From Candidatus Devosia phytovorans (GTDB taxonomy: Bacteria; Pseudomonadota; Alphaproteobacteria; Rhizobiales; Devosiaceae): 64,000 bases of DNA. The notes under the pieces were generated by a model. The model was given only the letters and a program-made list of their open reading frames with translations. It did no database searches and had not been told where the DNA came from. Made by a program: the position numbers and the translations under genes. The DNA is taken from NCBI GenBank assembly GCA_029202405.1, contig CP119312.1, positions 439,001-503,000 on the forward strand, read 5' to 3'. Below, one piece after another: positions 34,249-44,028 of the stretch. The number at the start of each line of letters is the position of its first letter. Position 1 is the first letter of the stretch.

Positions 34249-37200
34249 TCATTCGGCCGCGGCAGGCGGGATGGCGTGCTGGTCATTGGCCGGAGCCTGG
34301 TTGGCGGCGGCGAGTTCGCGTTCGAGGCGGGCTTCTTCCTCGACCTTGGGCTTGCTGAAGCGGGCCATGAGGAGATAGGCGACGGGGGTGAGATAAAGGG
34401 TCGAGATGGCGGCAAAGCTCAGGCCACCGACCATGACCCAGCCGAGGGCGGTGCGGGCTTCGGCGCCGGCGCCGCTGGCCAGCACGAGTGGCAGGCCGCC
34501 CAGGATGGTGGCGATCATGGTCATCATGACCGGGCGCAGGCGGATGTTGGAGGCTTCCTCGATGGCCTGACGCACATTGCGGCCCTGGTCGCGCAGCTGG
34601 TTGGCGAATTCGACGATGAGAATGCCGTTCTTGGCCATGATGCCGACGACGAGGACCAGGCCGATCTGGCTGTAGATGTTGAGGCTCCCGCCGGTGGCGA
34701 GCAGGGCATAGAGCGCGGCCGCCACGCCAAAGGGCACCGTGGTCATGACGATGACGGCGCTCCAGATGCTTTCGAACTGGGCGGCGAGGACGAGGAGGAT
34801 GATGACCAGGGCAAAGCCAAAGGTGATCATCAGGCCATTGTTGGCTTCGCCAAGCGTCTTGGCTTCGGCGAGGGGAATGATGGAGGTGCCTTCGGGCAGG
34901 AGGGGACGCGCCAGTTCCATCATCTGGTTATAGGCGTCGCCCAGGGCGATCTGGTTGCCTTCAAGGCTTGCCGTGACATTGACGGCGCGGCGCTGTTCCT
35001 CGCGGCGCAGCTGGGGCGCGATGGGGGCTTCGACGATCGTGGCAATGGTAGACATGGGCACATAGCGCCCGTCGCCGGTCTTGACGAAGAGGGTTTCGAG
35101 ATCGCGCGGGTCGTTGACCGGATTGCTGGTCGAGACCATGCGGACGTCATAGCTCTGGTCGTTGATGAAGACCGAACCGACATCGGCGCCATCGATCATG
35201 GCCTGCATGGTGGTGGCGAGGCCGTCGATATCGATGCCCAGGGCATCGGCGCGTCCGCGATCGACGGTGAGGGTGAGCTGGGGCTGGTTGGTATCGTAGT
35301 CGACATTGACGCGGCCGTAGCGGCCATCGGCATCGAGCGCGTCGGCGATCTGGCGGGCGGTGGTGGCGAGCGCGTCGTAGTTGGAGCCGACGACGGCAAA
35401 CTGCAGGCCGGAGCCGCCGCCGCGAATGCCCAGGCTATTGCCCTGGCCGACGGAGGCGCGGACGCCAGGGAATTGCGTCATCAGCTGGGTGATGTCGGCG
35501 GCGATCTGCTGCTGGCTGCGCTCTCGTTCACCCCAGGGGGCGAGGGTCAGATTGAGCGAGCCGCCGGAGCCGAAGCCGGAGAGGACGAAGATGGACTGGA
35601 TTTCGCCGCTGTCGATCAGGGGCTGTAGCGCGGCTTCGACGCGGGTGAGCTGGGTGCGGGTATAATCGAGGCTCACCGTATTGGGGACGTTGATGCGCAG
35701 ATTGATCGAGGCGCGGTCTTCCGGCGGGGTGATCTCCTGGCGGAGATTGCCATAGACGAAGAAGGCCGAGGCGGCAAAGAGCACGGCGACGAGCACGACG
35801 ATGAGCGGGTTGGCGAGGGCCAGTTTCAGCGTTCTGGCATAGAAGCCGGCGAAGGCGCGGCCAACGGCGCCGATCGGGCCGCCGTGGCTGTTGTGGCCGG
35901 TTTCATTGGCCTTGAGCAGACGCGAGGCGATCATCGGCCCGAGCGAGAGGGCGACCACGGAAGAGAGCAGGACGGCGATGGCTAGGGTAAAGCCGAATTC
36001 GCGGAACAGGCGGCCGGTCTGGGCGGGGAGGAAGGATAGGGGCAGGAAGACAGCGGCGAGGGTCAGCGTGGTGGCGACGACGGCGAAGAAAACTTCCTGG
36101 GTGCCCAGCACGGCGGCAGCGCGCGGACCGGCGCCGAGATGTTTGCGGCGGACGATGTTTTCGAGCACGACGATGGCGTCATCGACGACGAGGCCGGTGG
36201 CGAGGACGAGGGCCAAGAGAGTCAGAATGTTGATCGAGAAGCCGGCGATATAGATGCCGGCGACAGCGCCGAGGAGGGCAATGGGGATCGATACCGCCGG
36301 GACGATGGTGGCGCGCCAGTCGAGAAGGAAGAGGTAGATGATCAGCACGACGACGACGAGCGAGACCATCAGTGCGATTTCGACCTCGTGCAGGGCGCCC
36401 TTGATGAAGACGGCCTCGTCGCTGGACACCTTGACGTTGACGCCTTCGGGCAGGGTCTGGTTGAGGGTGGCGACGGCGGCGGCAACACCATCGGAGATTT
36501 CCATGGTGTTGGACTGGGCCTGGCGGACGATGCCGATGCCAATGCCCGGTTGGCCGTCGGAGCGCAGGGCGCTGGTCGAGGCGGCGGCGTCGAAGACCAC
36601 GGTGGCGACATCGCCCAGGCGGGTCTGGCCATTGATGATGATGCGCTCGAAATCGGCCGGGGTCGCCACTTCGGACATGGCGCGGACGGAAATGTTCTGG
36701 TTGGGGCCGTTGATCGAGCCGGCGGGGGTGTCGAAGGCGATGGTCTGGAGCGCGTTTCGGATGTCGGCAACGGTGAGGCCGACGCTGGCCAGCTTGACCG
36801 GATCGACGTCGATCTCGAAGGCGACGTCGCGGGTGCCATAGACCTGGACGTCAGCCACGCCAGAGACGGCGGCGAGACGTTCGGAGATGACGTCTTCGAC
36901 CAGGGTGCTCATCTCGGCAATGCTGAGCGTGTTGGAGGTGACGGCGAGCTGCATCACCGGCTGGGCGTCGGAATCGGCCTTCTGGATGGTGGGCGGATCG
37001 ACATTGTCGGGCAGCTGGCGGGCAATGTTGGAGAGGGCATCGCGCACGTCGGAGGTGGCGGTATCGATATTGGTGTCGTCGGAGAAGGAGAGCGTCACGC
37101 GGGAACGGCCGTCGGACGAGCTCGACGAAATGGCGGTGACGCCCTGGACGCGGGCAACGGCGCCTTCGACAACGGCGGTGATTTCGCGGTCGACGGTTTC

Positions 37201-37398
37201 GGCGACGGCGCCGGTGAAATTGGTGGAGACGGAGATGACGGGCTGCTCGACGCTGGGCAGTTCGCGCACTTCCGAACCGATCAGCGCGGCAAGGCCGGCG
37301 ACGACGATGAGGGCATTGATGACCAGCGCCAGGACCGGGCGGCGGACGAAGAGGGCTGCCAGGGTGCCGCCGCGCTCGTTCTTATCGGCTATCGACAT
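34249..37398 (-). CDS. RND efflux transporter, inner-membrane pump subunit
   Basis: A 1049-residue resistance-nodulation-division pump that uses the proton gradient to expel drugs or other compounds through a tripartite channel. It has the two-fold repeat with a first helix near 20-40, two large periplasmic loops, and the TM4 charged segment around GLVVDDAIVVLENI typical of AcrB/MexB-like proteins. The ATG at 37398 gives MSIADKNERGG; 82 upstream in-frame codons are Arg-rich and noncoding. It follows the membrane-fusion gene by 20 bases. No outer-membrane channel gene is present nearby. Confidence 0.93.
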   Translation of the reverse strand: MSIADKNERGGTLAALFVRRPVLALVINALIVVAGLAALIGSEVRELPSVEQPVISVSTNFTGAVAETVDREITAVVEGAVARVQGVTAISSSSSDGRSRVTLSFSDDTNIDTATSDVRDALSNIARQLPDNVDPPTIQKADSDAQPVMQLAVTSNTLSIAEMSTLVEDVISERLAAVSGVADVQVYGTRDVAFEIDVDPVKLASVGLTVADIRNALQTIAFDTPAGSINGPNQNISVRAMSEVATPADFERIIINGQTRLGDVATVVFDAAASTSALRSDGQPGIGIGIVRQAQSNTMEISDGVAAAVATLNQTLPEGVNVKVSSDEAVFIKGALHEVEIALMVSLVVVVLIIYLFLLDWRATIVPAVSIPIALLGAVAGIYIAGFSINILTLLALVLATGLVVDDAIVVLENIVRRKHLGAGPRAAAVLGTQEVFFAVVATTLTLAAVFLPLSFLPAQTGRLFREFGFTLAIAVLLSSVVALSLGPMIASRLLKANETGHNSHGGPIGAVGRAFAGFYARTLKLALANPLIVVLVAVLFAASAFFVYGNLRQEITPPEDRASINLRINVPNTVSLDYTRTQLTRVEAALQPLIDSGEIQSIFVLSGFGSGGSLNLTLAPWGERERSQQQIAADITQLMTQFPGVRASVGQGNSLGIRGGGSGLQFAVVGSNYDALATTARQIADALDADGRYGRVNVDYDTNQPQLTLTVDRGRADALGIDIDGLATTMQAMIDGADVGSVFINDQSYDVRMVSTSNPVNDPRDLETLFVKTGDGRYVPMSTIATIVEAPIAPQLRREEQRRAVNVTASLEGNQIALGDAYNQMMELARPLLPEGTSIIPLAEAKTLGEANNGLMITFGFALVIILLVLAAQFESIWSAVIVMTTVPFGVAAALYALLATGGSLNIYSQIGLVLVVGIMAKNGILIVEFANQLRDQGRNVRQAIEEASNIRLRPVMMTMIATILGGLPLVLASGAGAEARTALGWVMVGGLSFAAISTLYLTPVAYLLMARFSKPKVEEEARLERELAAANQAPANDQHAIPPAAAE

Positions 37399-37418
37399 GT
37401 CGGTCTCCGGTCGAAGGG

Positions 37419-38633
37419 TCAGATGGGCTGGGCAGGCGCGGCGCTGGCGGCGGCTTCCTCTGTGCTGCCGGTGCCGTCGGGGCCCTCCAGCAGGGTGACG
37501 CGGGCGCCTTCGCTGAGCTGGAGAATGCCTTCGGTGATGATGGCATCGCCGGGCTTGAGGTTGCTGCGCACGAGGACGCCGTCGCTGTTGCGCTGGACGA
37601 TCTCGGCGGGAACGTGGGTGGCGGCGCCGTCGACATATTTCCACACATAGGAGCCGTCGGCCGACCAGAGGATGGCGAGCGGATTGACGGTGGGGAATTG
37701 CTCGCCCGGAAAGGCGATGTTGACGACAAAACTCATGCCAGCGCGCATCAGGCCATCATCATTGGGGATGGCCGCCTGGACCTGGAGGGTGCGGCTGGCG
37801 GGGTCGATGCGGTTGTCGATGGCGCTGATCTGGCCGTCAAAGGTGCGGCCGGGCAGAGCGACGGCCGAGACGGAAACCGGCATGTCGGTGCGCAGGCTGG
37901 CGGCGTAGCGTTCAGGGACCCAGAAATTGACGAGGATGGAGGAATTGTCATCGATGGTGGTGACGGTGGTCTGGGCGCTGAGATAGTTGCCGGGCGTCAC
38001 CTGCATCAGGCCGATGGTGCCGTCGATCGGCGTGGTGATGGTGCGGCGGCCGAGATTGTTCTGGGCGTTGCGCAGATCGAGTTCGGCATTGGCGGAGGCC
38101 AGCTGCGCGGCGGTCAGGGCCGTGGTGGCGACGACATTGCTGGTGGCGAGGCCCTGGGTGCGGGCGAGGGTAGCGCGCGCATCCTCGACGGCGAGGAGAG
38201 CCAGGTCATAGGCGACCTGCTGGTCGTCAGCATCGAGGCGGCCAATGATGTCGCCGGCTTCGACCTGGTGGCCGGGGCTGACCAGCAGCTCTTCGAGCGT
38301 GCCGCCGACGGAAGAGGAGACGGTCACCGAGCGGAAGGATGTGCCTTCGCCAATGGCGCTGAGGCCATCGTTGATGGTGGACATGCCGACTGCTGTGGTG
38401 ACGACATTGGTGACGCGGCCAGCGCCGCCGGGGCGGCCTTGGCCAGGCGGACGCGCCTCTGCGACGGCAGCTGCGGCGGTTTGTTCGGCGAAGGGCAGGG
38501 TAATGCCATAGCCTGCCAGTACGTCGCGCGAACCGGGCACGAAGGCGACCCAGGCGGCAAAGGCTGCCAGCAAAATGACGATAGAAATCACAAGCTGTCG
38601 GATCAAACGCGACGTCCCCTGCCAGTAAGCCAT
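37419..38633 (-). CDS. RND efflux periplasmic adaptor (membrane fusion protein)
   Basis: The adaptor subunit (404 residues) linking the RND pump to an outer-membrane channel. An N-terminal membrane helix (about 12-30, QLVISIVILLAAFAAWVAF) anchors it. A lipoyl-type hairpin (VSSSVGGTLEELLVSPGHQVEAGDIIGRLD), a coiled alpha-hairpin and a beta-barrel domain (TITTPIDGTIGLMQVTPG) follow. The ATG at 38633 is used; a GTG at 38660 is in frame, and neither has a clear ribosome site. It is the first gene of the pump operon. No palindrome suggesting local control is visible upstream. Confidence 0.9.
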   Translation of the reverse strand: MAYWQGTSRLIRQLVISIVILLAAFAAWVAFVPGSRDVLAGYGITLPFAEQTAAAAVAEARPPGQGRPGGAGRVTNVVTTAVGMSTINDGLSAIGEGTSFRSVTVSSSVGGTLEELLVSPGHQVEAGDIIGRLDADDQQVAYDLALLAVEDARATLARTQGLATSNVVATTALTAAQLASANAELDLRNAQNNLGRRTITTPIDGTIGLMQVTPGNYLSAQTTVTTIDDNSSILVNFWVPERYAASLRTDMPVSVSAVALPGRTFDGQISAIDNRIDPASRTLQVQAAIPNDDGLMRAGMSFVVNIAFPGEQFPTVNPLAILWSADGSYVWKYVDGAATHVPAEIVQRNSDGVLVRSNLKPGDAIITEGILQLSEGARVTLLEGPDGTGSTEEAAASAAPAQPI

Positions 38634-38753
38634 TGGTTGTGCAGCGGTATGTGCCGGCACAGCTGCGCGGCACTGTACCTGCGGGAACCTCAGGCTTCCA
38701 TTAAATACCGGTAATGTTCGCTAACGAGGCCGTTACAGCCTGCATTTGTGGCG

Positions 38754-39587
38754 TCAGGTTTCGATCTCGGCATCCTTGCGGGCGCCCCATTCGGTCCAGG
38801 AACCGTCGTAGACCGCGACGTCTTCGGCACCGGCGAGTTCGAGCGCAAGGGCCAGGGTCGAGGCGGTAATGCCGGAGCCGCAGGAGGTGAGGACGGGCTT
38901 GCCGAGGTCAAGGCCGCGGTCGGCAAAAAGCTGCTTGAGCTCGTCGGTGGATTTCATCTGGCCGGCTTCGGTGAGCAGGCTGACCGGAACGTTGAGGCTG
39001 TTGGGAATATGACCCGAGCGCAGGCCGGCGCGGGGTTCTGGCACTTCGGCGTGGAAGCGCGGCGCGGGGCGGGCATCGACGATCTGGGCGGCGCCATCCT
39101 GGCTGCGACCGCGCACGGTTTCGAAATCAGCAACGCGATCGGGATCGAAATCGACATCGAAAGTGGCGCGAGGGCGGCTGACGAGGCCGGCCTGGGTGGG
39201 GCGCTTTTCGGCGCGCCATTTTGGGCCGCCACCAGAAAGGATGCGGACATCGCCGGCGCCCATGGACTTGAAGGTCCACCAGACGCGCGGGGCGGAGAAG
39301 AGGCCGAGTTCGTCATAGATGACGATGGTCATGGCGTTGGAAATGCCGAGAGCGCCGACCATGCGCGAGAAGTCGCTGGGGGCAGGCAGCATGTGGGGCA
39401 GGTCGGTATCGGTATCGGCTATGCCATCGATGTCAAAGAAGACGGCGCCGGGGATGTGACCGGCCAGATATTCGGCCTGAGCATTGCGGGCGGCATTGGG
39501 CATGTGCCAGCTGCCGTCGACCACCACCAGATTGGGGTCGCTGAGATTTTTAGCCAGCCAGTCGGTGGTGACGAAGGGATTGTCCAC
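38754..39587 (-). CDS. sseA: Thiosulfate/3-mercaptopyruvate sulfurtransferase
   Basis: A 277-residue two-domain rhodanese. The N-terminal inactive domain carries VVDGSWHMP and the C-terminal catalytic domain has the active-site loop CGSGITAS. A Gly-Ser-Gly loop favours 3-mercaptopyruvate over thiosulfate in this family. GTG at 39587 is the best start (AAGGAG eight bases upstream) and gives the family-like MDNPFVTTDWLA. It is a single gene, not tightly coupled to its neighbours. Confidence 0.88.
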   Translation of the reverse strand: MDNPFVTTDWLAKNLSDPNLVVVDGSWHMPNAARNAQAEYLAGHIPGAVFFDIDGIADTDTDLPHMLPAPSDFSRMVGALGISNAMTIVIYDELGLFSAPRVWWTFKSMGAGDVRILSGGGPKWRAEKRPTQAGLVSRPRATFDVDFDPDRVADFETVRGRSQDGAAQIVDARPAPRFHAEVPEPRAGLRSGHIPNSLNVPVSLLTEAGQMKSTDELKQLFADRGLDLGKPVLTSCGSGITASTLALALELAGAEDVAVYDGSWTEWGARKDAEIET

Positions 39588-39649
39588 GGCGCGACTCCTT
39601 GCTTGGGCGGCCACAATGACCGCTGGCGCGGTCATCGTCCAGCGGCTTG

Positions 39650-40705
39650 TCAAAGCACCAGCAGGTCCTTGCTGGCGAGGCTGATGGTGATGGCTTCGCC
39701 GCGGGCAGGTGGGGCGGTGCGCTGGTCGTTGAAGGTGTCGAGGCTGACCACGTTCTGACCCAGGGCAACACGCAGGCGGATCACCGAGCCGAGGAAGGTG
39801 ACGTCGGCAATGGTGCCGGTCAGGGTGATGTCATTGCCGTCGCGCGGGGCGGGGGATAGGACTTCGGGACGCAGGGTCAGCGAAATGTCTTCGCCGGGCC
39901 TGGCATCGGCGGGCATGGAGGGGACGCTGGCGGTCTGGCCGTCGATGGTGACGGTCCTTGCGACAGGGTCGACGACCTTGGCGGCGATGGAATTGAGATG
40001 GCCGACGAAATTGGCGACGAAGCGGGTGGCCGGCTTGTTGTAGATTTCATGCGGAGCGCCGAGCTGGTCGATATTGCCGGCATTCATCACGACGATACGG
40101 TCGGAGATGGAGAGGGCTTCTTCCTGGTCGTGGGTCACAAAGACCGTGGTGATGCCCAGATCGAGCTGGATGGCGCGGATTTCCTCGCGCAGCGAGACGC
40201 GGATCTTTGCGTCAAGGGCCGAGAGCGGCTCGTCGAGGAGGAGCAGGCGGGGACGCGGAGCAATGGCGCGGGCAAGCGCGACGCGCTGTTGCTGGCCACC
40301 GGACATTTCATAGGGATAGCGCTTTTCGAAGCCGGGCAGGCCGATGAGTTTGAGCATTTCATCGACGCGGGCGCGGCGCTCGTCGGCAGCCATGCCGGCA
40401 ATCTTGAGGCCAAAGGCGATGTTGTCGCCGACGTTGAGATTGGGGAAGAGCGCATAGGCCTGGAAGACCATGCCGAGCTTGCGCTGGTTGGGCTTGAGGC
40501 CGGTGATCTCCTGACCCTCGACCTTGATCGAACCTGAAGTGGGCTGTTCGAACCCGGCGATCATGCGCAGGATGGTGGTCTTGCCGCAGCCCGAGGGACC
40601 GAGCAGGGAGATGAACTCGCCCTTGTCGAAGGCGAAGTTGACGCCCTTGACCACGGTGTTGCTGCCGAAGGATTTGACGAGATTGTTGACTTCGAGGAAG
40701 GCCAT
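39650..40705 (-). CDS. ABC transporter ATP-binding protein (PotA/Fbp-like)
   Basis: The ATPase of a putrescine/iron/phosphonate-type importer (about 351 residues). It has GPSGCGKTT, the signature MSGGQQQRVALARA, Walker B LLLLDEPLSALDA and a C-terminal TOBE domain. The ATG at 40705 has GAGCGAG five bases upstream; a GTG at 40711 overlaps the permease stop (GTGA). It is the last gene of a four-gene operon. Confidence 0.9.
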   Translation of the reverse strand: MAFLEVNNLVKSFGSNTVVKGVNFAFDKGEFISLLGPSGCGKTTILRMIAGFEQPTSGSIKVEGQEITGLKPNQRKLGMVFQAYALFPNLNVGDNIAFGLKIAGMAADERRARVDEMLKLIGLPGFEKRYPYEMSGGQQQRVALARAIAPRPRLLLLDEPLSALDAKIRVSLREEIRAIQLDLGITTVFVTHDQEEALSISDRIVVMNAGNIDQLGAPHEIYNKPATRFVANFVGHLNSIAAKVVDPVARTVTIDGQTASVPSMPADARPGEDISLTLRPEVLSPAPRDGNDITLTGTIADVTFLGSVIRLRVALGQNVVSLDTFNDQRTAPPARGEAITISLASKDLLVL

Positions 40706-40707
40706 GG

Positions 40708-41499
40708 TCACTCGCTCTTGGCAGAAGTACGGGGGGCAAAGCGGCCGAGCACATTGATCATGGCCATGGCGCCCCAGGTTATGATGAAGGAAATGATGGC
40801 CAGAGCCGCCGGCTCATAGGCCCTGTTGGTGCCGATGCCAACGAGGTAGGGGCCAAAGGCGGGGCGGGCCAGAAGGCTGGCGATAGTGAATTCGCCGATG
40901 ACGATGGCAAAGGTCAGGAAGGCGCCGGAGAGAATGGCGACCAGGATATTGGGCAGGATGATCTGGCCGATGATCTGGGCCTGATTGGCGCCCATGATCT
41001 GGGCGGCCTCGGTCAGCGTGCCGATATCGATGGTGCGCATGCCATTGTCGACAGCGCGATACATGTAGGGCAGGGCCAGCATAACATAGGCGCAGGTGAG
41101 GAGGATATCGGTGCCGAGCACGCTTCCGGTGAAGGGAATGAGCGAGCTCGAGCCGTAGAGGCGGATATAGCCATAGACCAGCACCAGCGCCGGGATCATC
41201 AGCGGCAGGAGCGTGACGAATTCCATGACCGGCCGCAACCATGGCATGCGCAGGCGGACGAAATAGACCGCGGGGACGACGACCAGAATGCCGACCACGA
41301 TGGTGAAGACGCCGACGGTCAGCGAATAGCCGAAAGTGGAGAAGAACTTTGGATCGGAGAAAACCGAGACATAGGCATCAAAGCTCAGCTCGTTACGACG
41401 CATGCGCAGCGAGAAGATGAAGGTGGCCAGCAGCGGAATGAGGAAATAGGCGGCGCCGAGCGCGACGATGACCCAGGGCCAGAACTTTCTGGTCTTCAT
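40708..41499 (-). CDS. ABC transporter permease (PotC-like)
   Basis: A 263-residue inner-membrane permease with six hydrophobic segments and the EAA region LTEAAQIMGANQAQIIGQIILPNI. The ATG at 41499 overlaps the upstream permease stop in ATGA, marking the real start; further upstream in-frame codons are noncoding. It pairs with the next permease as a heterodimer. Confidence 0.9.
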   Translation of the reverse strand: MKTRKFWPWVIVALGAAYFLIPLLATFIFSLRMRRNELSFDAYVSVFSDPKFFSTFGYSLTVGVFTIVVGILVVVPAVYFVRLRMPWLRPVMEFVTLLPLMIPALVLVYGYIRLYGSSSLIPFTGSVLGTDILLTCAYVMLALPYMYRAVDNGMRTIDIGTLTEAAQIMGANQAQIIGQIILPNILVAILSGAFLTFAIVIGEFTIASLLARPAFGPYLVGIGTNRAYEPAALAIISFIITWGAMAMINVLGRFAPRTSAKSE

Positions 41500-42377
41500 T
41501 TCATCCACCTTTCGGCGCGGTTGGCGACAAACAGATAGATGACATTGGCGAAGGCGGTGATGACGATCATGCCGACGGCGAGCGCCGCGCCGAGCCCGGG
41601 GTTCTGCAGGGCATCGCCGCGGATCTGGTTGTAGAGCAGCACGGTCACGATGTTGAGGTTGGAGCCGGTGAGGGCCCAGGCGGTGGCGATGGCGCCGAAA
41701 GCGTTGGCGAAGAGCAGGCTCAAGGTGCCGAGGAAGCTGGGCCAGAGGATGGGCAGGCCGACATAGCGCCAGAATTGCCAGGGCGAGGCGCCGAGCGTCT
41801 GGGCGGCTTCGCCCCATTCCTTCTTCAGCCCGTCGATGGCCGGGGCGATGGTCAGCATCATCAGCGGAATCTGGAAGTAGAGATAGGTGATGGTCAGGCC
41901 CCAGAAGCTGAAGAGGCTGAAGCCGGCGCGGTAGAGATCAAGGCCGAAGACATCGCGCAGGATGATGATGACAAGGCCGATGCGGCCCAGCGAGGCGATG
42001 AAGGCGAAGGCCAGCGGCACGCCGGCGAAGTTACTGGCGACGCCGGAGAAGGTCATGACGGCGGCGCGCAGGCCCGAGGGCAGCTTGCCCCGGATAATGG
42101 CGAGGGTGATGGCAAGGCCGATCAGCGCGCCGAGGATTGCGGAGGCACCAGAGACGCGGATGGAGATCCAGTAGGCATTGAGGATCTGTGGGGTGAAGAG
42201 GCCGCCGATATTTTCGAAGGTGAAATTGCCGGCGCGATCGGTGAAGGCGCCGCCGATCAGCGAAAAGGTCGGCAGGATGAGGAACATCACCGCAAAGATG
42301 ATGAAGGGCGCGACGGCCAGGCTATCCCAGGGGATGCGGCGGCGCGTTGGTGATGTCGGCTGGCTGGTGTCAGTCAT
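41496..42377 (-). CDS. ABC transporter permease (PotB-like)
   Basis: A 293-residue inner-membrane permease with about six to seven helices and an EAA region WGEAAQTLGASPWQFWRYVGLPIL. It is coupled by a four-base overlap to the second permease and preceded by a 186-base gap rich in inverted repeats after the binding-protein gene. Confidence 0.9.
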   Translation of the reverse strand: MTDTSQPTSPTRRRIPWDSLAVAPFIIFAVMFLILPTFSLIGGAFTDRAGNFTFENIGGLFTPQILNAYWISIRVSGASAILGALIGLAITLAIIRGKLPSGLRAAVMTFSGVASNFAGVPLAFAFIASLGRIGLVIIILRDVFGLDLYRAGFSLFSFWGLTITYLYFQIPLMMLTIAPAIDGLKKEWGEAAQTLGASPWQFWRYVGLPILWPSFLGTLSLLFANAFGAIATAWALTGSNLNIVTVLLYNQIRGDALQNPGLGAALAVGMIVITAFANVIYLFVANRAERWMK

Positions 42378-42460
42378 GCGTTCTTGGCCCCCGCCAACAG
42401 CAGTTCATGCTTGTGGCCTTCCAGGACCAAGAGACCTCTCGGTCTCGCAGGCCAAGAAGG

Positions 42461-42556
42461 CCCTAGTCATTCCCGGTGCGTTGCATGCACGGCCCGGTTC
42501 ATCCGGCCGCGACGTCGGGAATGGCTAGGGAACTCCCGCTGCCAAAGCGGCGGGAG
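42461..42556 (-). other. Intercistronic inverted repeats after the binding-protein gene
   Basis: Two structures lie here. A long repeat pairs 42461-42475 with 42516-42530 (15 bp, one G-T pair) with further pairing inside. A hairpin pairs 42533-42542 with 42547-42556 (10 bp, one mismatch) immediately after the binding-protein stop. A third short hairpin lies at 42431-42446. The 42378-42563 gap is otherwise empty. Confidence 0.65.
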
Positions 42557-42563
42557 CAATGCT

Positions 42564-43673
42564 TTATTGAACCGAAGCGCCGACGGTGGAGTCCCAGCCG
42601 CCAGTGATGGTTGCCTTGTTGGCGTTCTGCTCTTCGATCGAGGGGAACACGGCCTTGGCGTAGTTTTCAGCGGCGGGCAGCTTGGCCATCAGGTCGTCCG
42701 GCAGGGTGCCGGCTTCGGCCATGGCCGAGAAGCGGATCGGGTGGCAGTAGCCGGCCAGCCAGCCGAGCTGACCTTCGTCGGAATAAAGGTATTCCATCCA
42801 GAGCTTGGCAGCGTTGGGATGGGGCGCATAAGCAGAGATGGCCTGGACATAGACGCCGGCCACAACGCCGTCGGAGGGGACGACGACTTCGATCGGCGGG
42901 TTGCCGTTGAGGTTGTCGCGGGCAGCGAGCAGGTTGTAGTCCCAGTTGATGGCGATCGGGGTCGTGCCCTGGGCAATGGCGGCGGCTTCGGCGTCGACCG
43001 GGACGAAATTGCCCTTGTCGTTGAGTGCCTTGAAGAATTCCAGGCCAGCAGCGGCAGCGGCGGCTTCATCCGTGGTGGTCGAGAGACCAGCGGCAAAGAC
43101 CGACATGATGGCGTTATTGGCGGTACGCGGATCACCAGCCAGGGCGACCGAATTGGCGAATTCGTCCTTGTTCAGGTCGGCCCAGGTTGCCGGGTTGTCG
43201 CCGGTGATGATGTCCTTGTTGATGCCGAAAGCCAGTACGCCGTAATAGTCGCCGTACCAGTAGCCTTCTTCATCCTTGGCGTCGGCCGGGATTTCGTCCC
43301 AGGTCGAGACCTTATAGGGCTGCAGCAGGCCTTCGTCCTTGGCCTGGGGGCCGAAGGCGAGACCGATGTCGAGCACGTCGGGGGCCTGCGGGCCGGTATT
43401 GCCCTGGTTGGCGCGGACGGCCTCGAGCTCGTCGGCCGAACCGGCATCGGGGTTGAGTTCGTTGATGGCGATGTCGGGATACTTGGCCTTGAAGCCCTCG
43501 ATGACGCCGCCATAGTTGCACCAGGAGTGCGGCAGGGCGATCACGGTGAGCTGGCCTTCGGCCTTGGCGGCTTCATAGAGCGCGTCGAGGTCGGCCTGGG
43601 CGAAAGCAGGCGCAGAAACGGCAAGCACGGCAAGCATCGAGACGGATGCGCCGAGCGTCTTCTTGATGGACAT
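42564..43673 (-). CDS. ABC transporter substrate-binding protein (PotD/Fbp-like)
   Basis: A 369-residue periplasmic binding protein with a signal peptide (about 1-25, cleaved after APAFA) and a Venus-flytrap fold (LTVIALPHSWCNYGGVIEGF). It belongs to the broad group that binds Fe(III), thiamine, putrescine or 2-aminoethylphosphonate; ligand residues cannot be read. A unique Cys appears in SWCNYG. AGGGAGA lies six bases before the ATG at 43673. It heads an operon with two permeases and an ATPase. The 429-base region upstream contains four TGTGACAG repeats that may control it. Confidence 0.87.
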   Translation of the reverse strand: MSIKKTLGASVSMLAVLAVSAPAFAQADLDALYEAAKAEGQLTVIALPHSWCNYGGVIEGFKAKYPDIAINELNPDAGSADELEAVRANQGNTGPQAPDVLDIGLAFGPQAKDEGLLQPYKVSTWDEIPADAKDEEGYWYGDYYGVLAFGINKDIITGDNPATWADLNKDEFANSVALAGDPRTANNAIMSVFAAGLSTTTDEAAAAAAGLEFFKALNDKGNFVPVDAEAAAIAQGTTPIAINWDYNLLAARDNLNGNPPIEVVVPSDGVVAGVYVQAISAYAPHPNAAKLWMEYLYSDEGQLGWLAGYCHPIRFSAMAEAGTLPDDLMAKLPAAENYAKAVFPSIEEQNANKATITGGWDSTVGASVQ

Positions 43674-43751
43674 GTTCAGTCTCCCTGAAAAGTCGTTCGC
43701 GACCACTTCGGTGAAGGGTCGAGGCGAACTGGAGCGGGATTAGAGAGGCTG

Positions 43752-43874
43752 TGTGACAGTGCAATGACGGTTCTCACACTGGCGTGTGACAGCCGTGAAT
43801 GCCTCAAATTTCAACCGTTTGAGCCCCTCATGCGTCCTCCCAGTCGCGATTGTGACAGTGCCCGTTTGTGACAG
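43752..43874. repeat. Four TGTGACAG repeats in the divergent regulatory region
   Basis: TGTGACAG occurs at 43752-43759, 43785-43792, 43851-43858 and 43867-43874, with start spacings 33, 66 and 16 bases. The second copy is part of the inverted repeat TCACAC-TGGC-GTGTGA (43774-43789). The 43674-44102 region has no credible coding; the first copy is about 80 bases upstream of the binding-protein gene. It reads as a multi-site binding array for an unidentified regulator. Confidence 0.65.
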
Positions 43875-44013
43875 TCTCGTCCAGATGGTCAAAATTTTGC
43901 ACAGCCATGGTTTTTTGCCAGAGCATGCGACCTGCGCAATCGCGCTCGATGACGATGCAAGTAACGAGATTTGCTGACAATTTGGCCGCGGCAAGCAACG
44001 TAGTGCGATCACT

Positions 44014-44028
44014 TTAGAATTTTTCTAA
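44014..44028 (+). promoter_or_regulatory. Irr-type iron control element upstream of the imelysin operon
   Basis: TTAGAA-TTT-TTCTAA is a perfect 6+3+6 inverted repeat matching the iron control element bound by Irr in Hyphomicrobiales (TTTAGAA-N3-TTCTAAA, with one flank complete). It is 75 bases upstream of the first imelysin gene. TATAAC at 44051-44056 could be a -10. Confidence 0.75.

Noticed and set aside
34276..35628. 450-codon plus-strand frame antisense to the RND pump gene
   Set aside because: A shadow of the conserved pump; Gly/Asp/Ala-rich with no start signal.
43752..43874. Possible CRISPR-like repeat array
   Set aside because: The repeats are only 8 bases, the spacers are unequal and short, and no cas genes are present. 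It reads as a regulator-binding array.
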